Source of the DNA: Auxenochlorella pyrenoidosa | Lineage: Eukaryota; Chlorophyta; Trebouxiophyceae; Chlorellales; Chlorellaceae | Assembly (NCBI GenBank): GCA_001430745.1 | Contig: KQ482003.1 | Coordinates: forward strand, 886,991 to 950,990 | Direction: 5' to 3' | Length of the DNA stretch: 64,000 nucleotides | In this document: positions 13,401 through 23,005 of the stretch, in pieces | Layout of the letters: each line of letters begins with the position of its first letter | Position numbering within the stretch: position 1 is the stretch's first letter | Program-made: the position numbers and the translations under genes | The notes under the pieces: model-generated | The model's input: the letters and a program-made list of their open reading frames with translations, nothing else | The model's database searches: none | Told to the model about the DNA's origin: nothing

Positions 13401-15130
13401 CGCAGATCGTGCCGCTGCGACGCCCCGGTGACACGCGGAGCGAAGAGGAGCGGAAGCCGCTGCGTGCGGGCTATGTGGGGCACATCACGCAGATCTCCAA
13501 CTGCCTCATACAACTGGCAAACGATGGGCAGCAGCAGGTGCGTCGGCAAGGCGGTGGGAGATGGAAGCTCGCTGTAGGGAGGAGAACAGCAGAGCGTGGA
13601 ATGCGCATCTTGGTGCTTTCTGGAAAGGGAGAACTTGCAGCGCAGCTGCGCTTTGATGCAGGACCATTGCATTCTTCCAATGAACAAGCCTGCCTCACCT
13701 GCTGTCCCCACCCTTTGAGCAGCTACGTACGGCAATGGACACTGAGGAGCGCTGGCAGCAGTTTGTGAAGGAGCGGCTAGAGCCACGGAATGCAGAGGAG
13801 AACGTGTTTGCCTGGAAGTGTGGGCGGCCCACTGTGCACGAGCCAGGTGGGTGCTGCCCTGGTGTAAGCCCAGAGTTTGAACCTCGGCTGGAGCTGATGT
13901 ATGCTGCTTTCAGACTTGACTGAGGAATGATGGTCGAGTGCCTGCTTGCGGCCGAGCTGCAGTATGGGCACCTGGAAGTGCTCAGCCTGTGCACCTGATG
14001 TGCGCCCTGCTCGCCGCTGGGCCGCCCTTGCAGTGGTGGACTCTGAAGCCGACATGTTCCAGACAGACCTCGACTTTGGGTCCATGGAGAGCGAGGCCTT
14101 CACTCGTGATGTGTACCAGCGGTGGGTGGCGACGGCCGGCAGGCCAGCACAGCTTGCACTGTGCCCACCCGTCACTCGGCACACAGCATGCTGTGCGCAT
14201 GGTGTCCTCGTCGCGGGCTTCGGCCCCCGGCTCAGCACGCCTGCTATGCTGTGCGCACGTGGCCTCAGCGCTGCCTGGTTGCACGGCTGCCTTGTTGACG
14301 CATGTTCCCCGCTCGCTCATGCCGCCCGCCAGGTACGGCGTGTTTGCCTCCCACGAGGATGAGGAGGTGGACAACGAGCAGCCGCAGTGGGCCATGGAGC
14401 TGGCATCGGCGGCGTCTGCTGCGGGGGCGGTGGCCGCTGGGCCCGGCAAGCTGCCGCTGCCGTCGTCGTCAGGGCCTCAGCCCTTCCCCGTCTACGACAG
14501 CAGCAGCAGCAGCGAGGACGACAGCGACGAGGAGCACGGGGCAGCTGTGGGCTCTGGTGAGCTCTGCGCGGGACCATGGAACTGCTCTGTGCATGGCATC
14601 CTTCTCTGTTCTTGCTTTGGAACGCCTGCAACTGAGGGGGTGGCTAGTCTGCCCCGCTGGCACATCTGAGCATGCTGCCGGCCCTCCTGCCCATTTGTGC
14701 GCCCCCGCCTGCAGCTGACTCCAGCGCGGATGCAGAGGTGAGCGTCACCCCCGCATCCGACAGCGACATGGTCCTAGTGGACAGCAGCGGGAGCGCAGGG
14801 GCAGCAGGCGGCGCCGCGGCTGTGGCGCCGCGTGCGCCGTTGGGCAGCGACGACGCCGACATGCAGGACGATGCCGTCATGCTGGAATACGAGACCGCAG
14901 AGCAGCTGGTCAGCCTGTCGCTGGCAGACGCGCCGGAGGACTCGGCAGCGGGAGCAGCCGCCCAAGCCGAGCAGCCTGGCAGCGAAGCGGGCAAAGGCGG
15001 CGCGGCTGATGAAGGACACGGCGCAGCGGCCAGCACATCTGCAGGCGAAGCACACCTCCAAAGATTGGGGCAGGGCGAGGACAGAGAAGCAACAAACGGC
15101 CCTGCAGCTGTCTCTGCAACCTCCACCTAG
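10449..15130 (+). CDS. SAPS-family PP6/Sit4 phosphatase regulatory subunit
   Basis: SAPS proteins are scaffolds of PP6 (yeast Sit4) phosphatase, acting in cell-cycle and nutrient control. The start is ATG 10449 in a CCACC context: a 12-nt first exon (MFWR, 10449-10460), a 19-nt second exon (10571-10589, VSGLNT) and exon 3 from 10725. Together they read MFWRVSGLNTASPVDSILDK, the characteristic plant SAPS N-terminus, followed by YTLEELLDEDELIQECKSLN. The HEAT-like SAPS body continues through SFKYPFTACEIFCCEVEGIF (about 11080), AGYFSRVMGSLL (11380), LVEHVDTTSIAEVLVRLVGA (11630), NLLYLLLDKLQPGQPVEAQSN (11870), ARLKAVELLAALLHSG (12785) and PFNNVLHRHVATLVTAV (13095). It ends with RAGYVGHITQISNCL (13470) and an Ala/acidic low-complexity tail. 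The stop is TAG 15128. A poly-C tract sits in an intron at 12421. Confidence 0.92.
12419..12452 (+). repeat. Intronic poly-C tract
   Basis: An almost uninterrupted run of cytosines, broken by one G, lies in the intron after the Ala-rich segment of the SAPS gene. Length is uncertain because sequencing slips in such runs. It lies close to, but is not itself, the next splice acceptor. Confidence 0.8.
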
Positions 15131-15490
15131 CCTGTAGTGTTGATTTACCGAGGAACGAAATGACCGACTCGTGTCTGACAACATACTGACAGAATGGCAC
15201 ACACAAGGAGCTGACAGAGTCATTCAAGACAGTTGTGTGCAATCAATACTGCATGACTGCATGCTGGAACGCTTGGCTTGCAGACCAGGTTCTCAAAACT
15301 GCATTTCTCAAGCTGTGCACTTTGTAGGGCGTTCCCTCCATGGCTCGCACCAGCGCTGACAGCCGGGGTTGATGTGCAGCACCCAGTCCAGCTCTGTTTG
15401 CCAGTATGCAGTGTCAAGTATCACATGAATGCCACAGGGTAGAGGTAAAATGAATGATAACTCTGTCGCACTCAACATGCCATGCAAGCA
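15131..15490. other. Convergent 3' intergenic region
   Basis: 360 bp between the SAPS and sulfotransferase stop codons. It is less GC-rich than the flanking genes and holds only 3' untranslated sequence as far as I can tell. No clear TGTAA and no RNA gene was seen. Confidence 0.5.
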
Positions 15491-18236
15491 TCATCGGCAG
15501 GTGGGGAGGCCGAACAACCGCACGTCATCCTGATAGTACGCCGCCAGCGCATCAAAGCAGGCAGAGTGCTGCAGCGCAGGGCAAGGGTGAGCAGGGCTGG
15601 CTCAGCAACAGAGGCCTGCATTATCTGCTCCTCCTGACCCGAGAGTCCCCTACTTAGCATCCAGTTGCTGGCTCAGGCAGACTGCCTTCGACGGCAGCGC
15701 TCGTACGACTCTCAGGGGCCAACCTTCCCCACTGCCCTACCTCGCCCTCGTAATACATCTGGATTGCGCAGTAGCTCTCTGGCGCTTCCAGATGGATGAC
15801 GTGGGGTTTGTCGGCCAGTGTTCTCCGCCGCCTGCAACCAAGGACCAGCAAACGCTCACTGCTCTACTCCTTAACAGAGGTGCAAATAATAGAGATGCAA
15901 AAGCAACGCTCAGTGCAGCTCAAGTCCAATGCCACTGAAAGGTGATTGAAGAATGCAATCCTGCTGTCGCAACCCAGCCAACCCTACCGCTCCCCACCCT
16001 CTTCCCATAGTACACCAAGAACTCACGCGACTGCTGCAATCTCCTTGGACAGCGTGGCACCGCTCCGAGCTGCCGAGCCTGCTGCTGCTGCTGCTGCTGC
16101 TGCTCCTTCTGCTGCTGCTCCTCCTCCTCCGCCTCCTGCTGCTGCTGCTGCTGCTGCCGCCCCTGCTGCGGCTGCTGCTGCAGTGGCTGTTGCATTCTTA
16201 GGAATGCCACGGCAGGCCACATGCACCTTGTTCACGTTTGTGAGCTGCCCCAGCAGGGACTCCACATCAAGCTCCGGCGTGCCAGGAAGCCGCCGTGCAT
16301 TCATCCCCTGCCAGACCTGCGAAGAGCACAGCCCAGAGAAGAGGAAGCTGCTTGAGCACCACAGCAAGACAGCAAAATGTCCCCGCTCCAGGGCAAGGCA
16401 CCCACGAGCCACGTCTCCCAGGCACTTCATCCGCCCTGCCCTGCTCACCTCCTTCATGTCCTCTGCAAGGTTCTCAGTGCGCACCACATAGTCTGCTGCC
16501 CAGTCGCCAGTGGCGGTGACCAGGCAGGGCGCCTGCGGAATGAGGTGGTGCATCGCAAAGCCCTCGCCCTGCTGCCTGCAGAGGAGTAGGAGCCGAGAGG
16601 CCAGAGCCCATGGCGCATGTCAGTGCCCGTGCCGATGGATGGATCCGCGTGTGCAGTGTGCGTGCTTGTGTGCTGGAGCAGAGCAGCTGGTGAAGGGCAC
16701 CGCCGGCACGCGCGCCCCTACAAAGCAGCACAGCCTGCAGGACACTTGCTCAGCTGCCCCTTTGGCCTGGGCATGCCGGGCACCCTCACTTGTTGATCGT
16801 GCACAGCGGGTGCTGGTTGTGCACCAGCGGCAGCAGGTTGGCATCTGCGCACACGCGGTTCCAGCCGCCCACCAGCTCCTTGCAGCCGTGGCGCAGGTAG
16901 CGCGACAGCATGCGGTAGCTGGACACGGCGCGCGCCCAGGGGTTGCGCACCACCGCAAACACAAAGTAGTCGCTGTACATGCGCTGGTACTCCTCCTCCG
17001 AAGCCATCACCTGGGGGTGCCAGGGGAGGAGGCAGGCAGGCAATGAGCAGGCAGGCAGGAGGGGACTTGGCATTGGCAGGGCAGGGCAGGGCAGCCGCAG
17101 GCATGAACAGAGTGCAAGGATACGGGGGTAGGGAGATTAGTGTGTGGAGTGGGTGGGCACAGCGGGAGCTGCACAGGCAGAGGCAGTTCAGGGAGGACAG
17201 TCCCAGCATTGCATGCCGGCGGCATGCCGGCGGCACCCACCTCCAGTGGCTTGAAGCAGGTGGGCTTGTCGGTGGTGGCATTGCCAGTGCATGTGCCCAT
17301 CAGGGTCAGCAGGCTGGTGCTGCCGGTCTTGGGCGCCTTGAGGTACATGGTGCGGTACGCATGGTTGACCAGGATGCGGCAGTACGGGAAGAGCGGCGGG
17401 GGGCGGCCCACGCGTGCTGCAGAAGCGAGCGGAGGTGCATTGGTGCAGGAGGGCATGTTGAGGCTAATGCAGCAACCAGGAGGGGCAATGGGAGGCGCAA
17501 GCGCTGTGCAGGCTGTCGTTGCTGATTCCGCCAGGCGTGAATTGAAGCCAAGTCCCTCGGCATAAATGTCGAGTGCAGTTTGGCGACGCAGATCAAGACC
17601 AGGTAGCAGTCAGTTGCAAAGTGCGGCATTTGCCAGCACAGGTCTGCCTGCCGCTCTCCCAACAATGCCTCCACCTATCTCAGCACCTGTGCATCACTCA
17701 CTCAGCTTGCCGTCGACCAACCACTCCTGCGTGCGCTCCTCTTCTGTGCCAAAGTCGCGCCAGGCAAAGTAGGCCCTGTGCCGCTGCGTGGTGTTGGGCC
17801 CATCCAGCAGGTGCATGGGCAGAGGGCCCGCCTTCTGCACCCGGCCATGCACCGGTGTAGGCCCGGTGGTGGCCACAGTCACGCACTCATCGTGGGTGGC
17901 AAAGTGAGCGTCGGTGGCACCACCGCCGCCCGCCTGCAGCGTCGTGCCGCCGCTGCCAAAGGCGGCAGCACCAGTGCGCCCTCCTGCCGCTGCTGCCGCT
18001 CCGTTCGCTGTCGCTGCTGCCCATGATGCAGCCTCTTCCGCCGTCACGCCTGCTGCAGCGCCAGCTGCCGACCCCGCGCTGATGAGCCGGCGGGCGTGGC
18101 GCCTCTCCCTATGCAGCGGCCTGCCAGGCTCGTGCGTGACAATCACCGCCAGCAGCACGGCAGTGCTCATCGTCGCCAGCCAGCGCAGTCCAGAAGAGAG
18201 GCCGGCCCGGCCTCTCTTCGGCTGCCGAGCCCCCAT
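15491..18236 (-). CDS. Type II membrane carbohydrate sulfotransferase (copy 1)
   Basis: Probable Golgi PAPS-dependent sulfotransferase of the Sulfotransfer_2 type, transferring sulfate to a glycan. The start is ATG 18234-18236. Residues 1-35 carry a basic N-terminus and a hydrophobic anchor (WLATMSTAVLLAVIV), then an Ala-rich stem. The 5'-phosphosulfate loop is KAPKTGSTSLLTLMG (about 17340-17305). The 3'-phosphate motif is FAVVRNPWARAVSSYRML (about 16950-16910). Later conserved pieces are GWNRVCADANLLPLVHNQH (about 16860-16800), YVVRTENLAEDMKE (about 16480-16450) and LDVESLLGQLTNVNKVHVA (about 16275-16220). A long Ala/Gly tract follows. The final exon reads HSACFDALAAYYQDD and stops at 15491-15493. 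It is paralogous to the gene at 39678-41814, sharing anchor, motif order and end. The acceptor cannot be read from the sequence. Confidence 0.82.
16078..16192 (-). repeat. GCN microsatellite encoding poly-Ala/Gly in sulfotransferase 1
   Basis: CTG/CTC triplet runs on the plus strand read as GCN and GGN codons in the sulfotransferase frame. They give a long Ala stretch split by a Gly block between the conserved LTNVNKVHV segment and LSKEIAAVA. The tract is inside coding sequence, because both flanks are in frame. Confidence 0.75.
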
Positions 18237-18537
18237 TTCTGCCTGGCAGGCTGCAGGGGAATGGGGCGAATGTAGAACAATGCAAACCCGGGCACAATGG
18301 CCGAGCTGCCGCCATCTGCCTCACCCGTTGGCGGTTGGCATGCACTGCTGGCACGACCGTCGTATTGCTCATGGCTCCTTTCGATGCAGGCAGCTATGTT
18401 ACACACGCAGGCCCCACAGGGTATCCGAGCAGGGGGCTTGCAGGTTGGAGACACACACAAAGAATGGGAGAGGAATTCGAGGAGACGCCGATGAAATTGA
18501 TCTCGATGTATCAGGAGCGAGTGTGGTGGGCAGATGT
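18237..18537. other. Intergenic region upstream of sulfotransferase 1
   Basis: 301 bp in tandem orientation: promoter and leader of sulfotransferase 1 plus the 3' end of the phosphatase gene. A minus-strand TGTAA occurs at 18399-18403. Nothing else is recognised. Confidence 0.5.
18399..18403 (-). terminator. TGTAA poly(A) signal of phosphatase gene
   Basis: TTACA on the plus strand, 135 bp past the phosphatase stop at 18538. Matches the green-algal polyadenylation signal in the right orientation. Confidence 0.4.
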
Positions 18538-20896
18538 TCAAGCACGCACGATCTGGGCGATGAATTGCCGCACAAACTCGTGCTGCTCATCCGTCTCCGG
18601 GGAGCGGCGGCCGCCTGCAAGCAGAGAGGCGAGGGCGGAAGCCACGTTTACTACCTTGCATCATGCATGCAGTGGCAGACAGCCGCCGTGACAGGCAGGC
18701 CTCACGCATGCAGCTGGCGCAAACTCCAGTGCAATGCAGAATCTGCTCACCATCTTTGCGCGTGTCGAATGAGCGCTGGACCCTGCAAAAACGAAGAGGG
18801 GAACAAAGTGTGTGAAGAGGGGCCTGCAAGAATCAGCCGCAGTGCTGCCTGAAGCACGCCCTGCAAACGCCTGCCACCCTGCAGCCCGCAGGCAAAGACT
18901 CGCCTCTCGAGCGCCTCATCCGCCGACATGCCGTACAGCTGTGCCAGCAGGCAGGCGCCAACGGTGCCCGCGCGTCCGCGCCCGCCCCAGCTGCATTCGC
19001 ACAAGGCAGTTGCACAAAGTGGCAGTTGTATCAGTGCTCATCTCGAACAAGCGAGGCAGCTGACAACCGCAAGGGAGCAGTAGCACGCAAAGATCAGCAT
19101 GTAACTGCAGCGGCAACTTGAGATGGGTACATTCTTGCATATACAGGCGCACGGGTAATTCAAGGCACTGAGCAGACAAGTGGCCAGCCCGGAGCTCACC
19201 AGTGCACATACAGGGTCTCCCCGTTCTCGAGCCGCTGCGCCATGTCTGCCAGCAGCAGCCGCAGCCTGCAGAGGCAGCGAGCAGGCAGGCACTGAGCCTT
19301 CCGGTGGCTTGCTCAGGTGCCCCTGGCATGGGCAGCTGCCAGCGACAAATAGGATTTGCTTTGAAACCCCCCCNNNNNNNNNNNNNNNNNNNNNNNNNNN
19401 NNNNNNNNNNNNNNNNNNNNNNNNNNNNNNNNNNNNNNNNNNNNNNNNNNNNNNNNNNNNNNNNNNNNNNNNNNNNNNNNNNNNNNNNNNNNNNNNNNNN
19501 NNNNNNNNNNNNNNNNNNNNNNNNNNNNNNNNNNNNNNNNNNNNNNNNNNNNNNNNNNNNNNNNNNNNNNNNNNNNNNNNNNNNNNNNNNNNNNNNNNNN
19601 NNNNNNNNNNNNNNNNNNNNNNNNNNNNNNNNNNNNNNNNNNNNNNNNNNNNNNNNNNNNNNNNNNNNNNNNNNNNNNNNNNNNNNNNNNNNNNNNNNNN
19701 NNNNNNNNNNNNNNNNNNNNNNNNNNNNNNNNNNNNNNNNNNNNNNNNNNNNNNNNNNNNNNNNNNNNNNNNNNNNNNNNNNNNNNNNNNNNNNNNNNNN
19801 NNNNNNNNNNNNNNNNNNNNNNNNNNNNNNNNNNNNNNNNNNNNNNNNNNNNNNNNNNNNNNNNNNNNNNNNNNNNNNNNNNNNNNNNNNNNNNNNNNGG
19901 CACGCCCAGGTCCACGATGGGGCTGTGCACAAAGTCCAGCTCGATGCGCTTGCGCTGCTGCCAGGCAGCCGGGCGGCGGCGCGGCGGCAGGAAGCGGTCC
20001 AGGTCGGGGGTGCGCAGCGCGGCAATCTCCTCGATGGAGGGCGGCGGCGACATCGCGGTGGCCAGCAGCGTGGCGGACGCGCGGTACGGCACAAAGCCGT
20101 CCACGCCGCCGATGCGCATGGCCGACTGCTCCGGGATCTCGGCCTGCCAGGGGCAAGGGCCACACCAGGCAGCGCTGGGCGTTCTGCCTTGTCGGCAGCA
20201 CAGCTGCTGGCACCGCAACACAGGCTGGGAAACCCATGTTCCCCAAAACACTGAATTGTGGAGCTCTGCTGACCACCCCTGCTGCGCGGCTCACTGCATG
20301 CCTCACCCCACCTGCAGTGAAATGAACGTGGTGACGCCCGCGGCAATCAGCTGACGAAGCTGCTCCTCCCCCACTTCGCGCGAACGGCAGCGGCTGGGCT
20401 CCACAAAGGGGTAGCGCCCCAGCATGACGCGGCCCGGGATGAGCCAGTTGGCAAAGTCGGTGAATGCACAGGCCGACTCGTAGCCGTCTGCATGTGGGCG
20501 GACGGGGCGACAGCATGCTGCTTGCCTGTGCAGAACCAGCCACTCGCAGCAGGGCAGATCCGAGTGCTTGCACGCGCAGGCTTGAGGCGCGTGGAGGCAG
20601 CAGCACCCTCTTTCCGGCTGCAAGCTCATCGTTTTTACCGAGGCTGCCCAGAAAGCCTCACCATCCAGAGGTGGCAGCTGCGGGAGCGCCGTGGCCTGCG
20701 GAGCAAGCGTTGTTGCCGCTGCCTCTGCAATGCCGCTCCGGCGGCGGCGGCAGGCTGCTGCACGGTGCTGGGCACGGTGCTCTGGAATTGCGGCAGAGCG
20801 GCAGGTGGGCAGGGCCGCTGCCGCTGTCCGCGCCCTTGGCCCCTGTGTCGCGGAGGCGGACACATAGCCGCGCACAACTACCGAAGCGGCCTGCAT
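18538..20896 (-). CDS. Putative plastid-targeted cysteine (tyrosine/dual-specificity) phosphatase, interrupted by assembly gap
   Basis: Start taken at ATG 20894-20896 (MQAASVVVRGYVSA). The first 60 or so residues are rich in Ala, Arg and Ser with almost no acids, as in a plastid transit peptide. After an intron comes DFANWLIPGRVMLGRYPF (20460-20405) and LRQLIAAGVTTFISLQ (about 20360-20310). Next is a segment ending in RKRIELDFVHSPIVDLGV at the gap edge. Beyond the gap, LENGETLYVHC is spliced onto WGGRGRAGTVGACLLAQ (about 19215-18935). This recreates a CX5R phosphatase loop, HC-WGGRG-R-AGT, split by an intron inside the Cys codon. The final exons read VQRSFDTRKD and EHEFVRQFIAQIVRA before the stop at 18538. 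The middle of the domain is missing because 525 bp are N. Substrate unknown; a CDKN3-like fold is the nearest guess. Confidence 0.68.
19374..19898. other. Assembly gap (525 N)
   Basis: A run of N preceded by a poly-C stretch (ccccccc at 19367-19373), inside the phosphatase gene. All open frames across it are artefacts. Confidence 0.99.
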
Positions 20897-21179
20897 GGTT
20901 GAAGAGCGAGGTTCAGGGCCCCACGGGGGGAGAAGGGCTGAAGGTGCGACCTTCGCTTGCACCCGTGGCTGGCTCTGGGACCCTTGCTCGCTGCTATCAA
21001 TAGAGAATGTAGGTTGGGGGGAGCGATGGCGTGGCGGGGGAGCGGTCCACCATGGGAGCCTGCTGTGCCTGCCACCGGATAGCATGCGAAATCCCGCCTC
21101 TAGCGGCAAGACCGAGCTGCCATCGCTGCCTTCGCCCGCCGCTCGTCCTCTGTACACTCAGAAGCCACACTTAGCAGCC
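20897..21179. promoter_or_regulatory. Divergent promoter region, phosphatase / psaE
   Basis: 283 bp separate the two opposed start codons. psaE is normally highly expressed and light-regulated, so its promoter must fit here or overlap the phosphatase leader. I see an AT-rich patch (CTATCAATAGAGAATG, about 20994-21009) but no certain TATA box. Confidence 0.45.
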
Positions 21180-22263
21180 ATGGCTTCCTCCCTGGCCTTC
21201 AAGAGCACGCTGCTGGCCGGTGAGTCTGGCCGGCCCCGCCCCTTCCGCGGCAGCCCGAGTGTCCCTGAGCGCGCGATGGTCGTCATAAGCATCGGATTAC
21301 GAGCGGGTGGGCCCGCTACCGCCTCCGCGAGACCGCTGGGGCGACCCTCCAACCCAGCCTGTTTGATTGCCGCTCCCTGCAGGCAAGGCCCGCCGTACCA
21401 GCCTGGTGGTGCGCGCCGAGGAGGCTGCCGCGGCGCCTGCCCCCGTCAAGAAGCCGGACGTCGGCCCCAAGCGCGGCACCACTGTGAGTGCCGCCGCCGC
21501 CGTGCAATGCGCAGCCAGGGACGGCGGCGGCGCGTCGATCGCAGCTGCAGCTTGGAGATCTGCATCGGCTGTAGCCAGCAGGCGCAGCCTTTTGGCAGTA
21601 ATCTGCAATCCTGCACCCAACTCTGCAATTCAGCCTTGGGCTGGCACGGGCGACCGCGTCGGCTTTGTTTGAATGGCCGGCTCAATGCTGATCACCTGCC
21701 GGCTGCTTGCTGCTCTCCTGCAGGTGCGCATCCTGCGGCCCGAGTCCTACTGGTGCGTGCCTTCAAACAGCCGTACCGCATTGGGTTGGGGCTCTTCATG
21801 GCCTCTCCCAGGCAGCAACCACAGACAGCAGCTGCCATCTTCGTTGTTTTAGAGAGCATGGATTTACTGGGGACGATCGGAACCAGCGACCACTGGAGTG
21901 GCAGTGCGTTTGACAGCTGCTGCTGCTGCGCTGTAATGCTGCAGGTTCCGGGAGACCGGCAAGGTGGTGTCCGTGGACCAGAGCGGCATCCGCTACCCCG
22001 TGGTGGTGCGCTTCGAGAAGGTGAGCGCGGGTCAGGCTGGCGCGCGTCCGGGCAGGCACCAGCTGCAGCGGACCAGAGCAGATCTTGCAAGAGCCGCATG
22101 CTGCGTACATGCTGTGGTGGAAAGGAAGCCCGATGCGCAGACCTCTGTGTCGCGGCATGTTGCACCACTGGCCCTGGCCTGCCCCACCTGCCTGCAGGTG
22201 AACTACGCGGGCGTGTCCACCAACAACTACGCCCTTGACGAGGTTGAGGAGGTGAAGAAGTAA
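21180..22263 (+). CDS. psaE: Photosystem I reaction centre subunit IV (PsaE), plastid precursor
   Basis: PsaE is the stromal PSI subunit that helps dock ferredoxin and supports cyclic electron flow. Five exons can be placed exactly: 21180-21219, 21383-21483, 21724-21752, 21945-22020 and 22198-22263. They join to a 103-residue protein. Residues 1 to about 25 ([18 protein letters not shown], then TSLVVRA) form the transit peptide. An Ala/Pro linker ([21 protein letters not shown]) follows. The SH3-like barrel begins [20 protein letters not shown] and includes [20 protein letters not shown]. It ends [13 protein letters not shown], a typical PsaE end. The start is the only ATG in frame before the transit peptide. 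Confidence 0.97.
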
Positions 22264-23005
22264 GCGAGCCCCGCTTGCCTCTTGCGGCGCCGGCCGGCGC
22301 CGCCCCCTTGGCCCACCCTCTGTACCCATTCATGCTTCAACGGCATTCGCTAGGAACCACCCCCCGAGAAGAACTTCCCTTTGCTTTTATGCTCTTGTTC
22401 TGGCCCTCCTCCACTTTGCCAACTGCCCGGTAACCTCGCCCGGGAACTAACACCGAACACGTTAAACGCAGACATTCTACTGAGCTTGAGCTCTGAGAGG
22501 AACAGCAGCAGGGTTGTGACAAGCTAGACTTGAGCTCGCATCAAGCCAGCCTTCAGTCCTGTTAGCGCAGGGCTGGGTATGATTTTGTGGTGGCTTCACG
22601 GATCAGGCCAGCCTCAAATGCCACATGCCCAGTGGGTCACTGTAATTTTGTTGTTCTCGGCAGGCCAAGGGGCCAGGTTGCAGAGGGTTAACATTGACTT
22701 GCTGAACAGCTGAAGATATGTAGGTGCAGGGTAGTCAGCTCCGAGGGCGCAGAGAGAGCGGCATGGGTTGGGGCAGGCGCAACTAAATTCTAGCAGCACA
22801 TGTGCGCACAGGAAAGAATACGCAAGACGGAAGATGAAACAGGGTGCAGGGGTCGTTCCTGGGCTCAGGACGCGTTCAACACGAGGACAGGGGTTTGCAT
22901 GGGGGCATTCAGAGATGACGATGCAGCCAGGGGTGAAGCCACGCAGCAGGCAAAGGGCTCGCGGCGCAACGCGTGGTTCACCACAGCAGGGGGCACGCCC
23001 TTGGT
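22264..23005. other. Convergent 3' intergenic region
   Basis: 742 bp between the psaE and phosphorylase stops. It is the expected place for two 3' UTRs, and PSI genes in algae often have long ones. A plus-strand TGTAA is at 22641. ORFs here are open-frame noise, with no domain I recognise. Confidence 0.5.
22641..22645 (+). terminator. TGTAA poly(A) signal, probably psaE
   Basis: TGTAA 378 bp after the psaE stop. This distance is ordinary for green-algal 3' UTRs; no nearer copy was found. Confidence 0.4.

Noticed and set aside
19180..20606. Very long open frames on both strands across the N run
   Set aside because: They are open only because the N stretch contains no stop codons; real coding sequence is the spliced minus-strand phosphatase.
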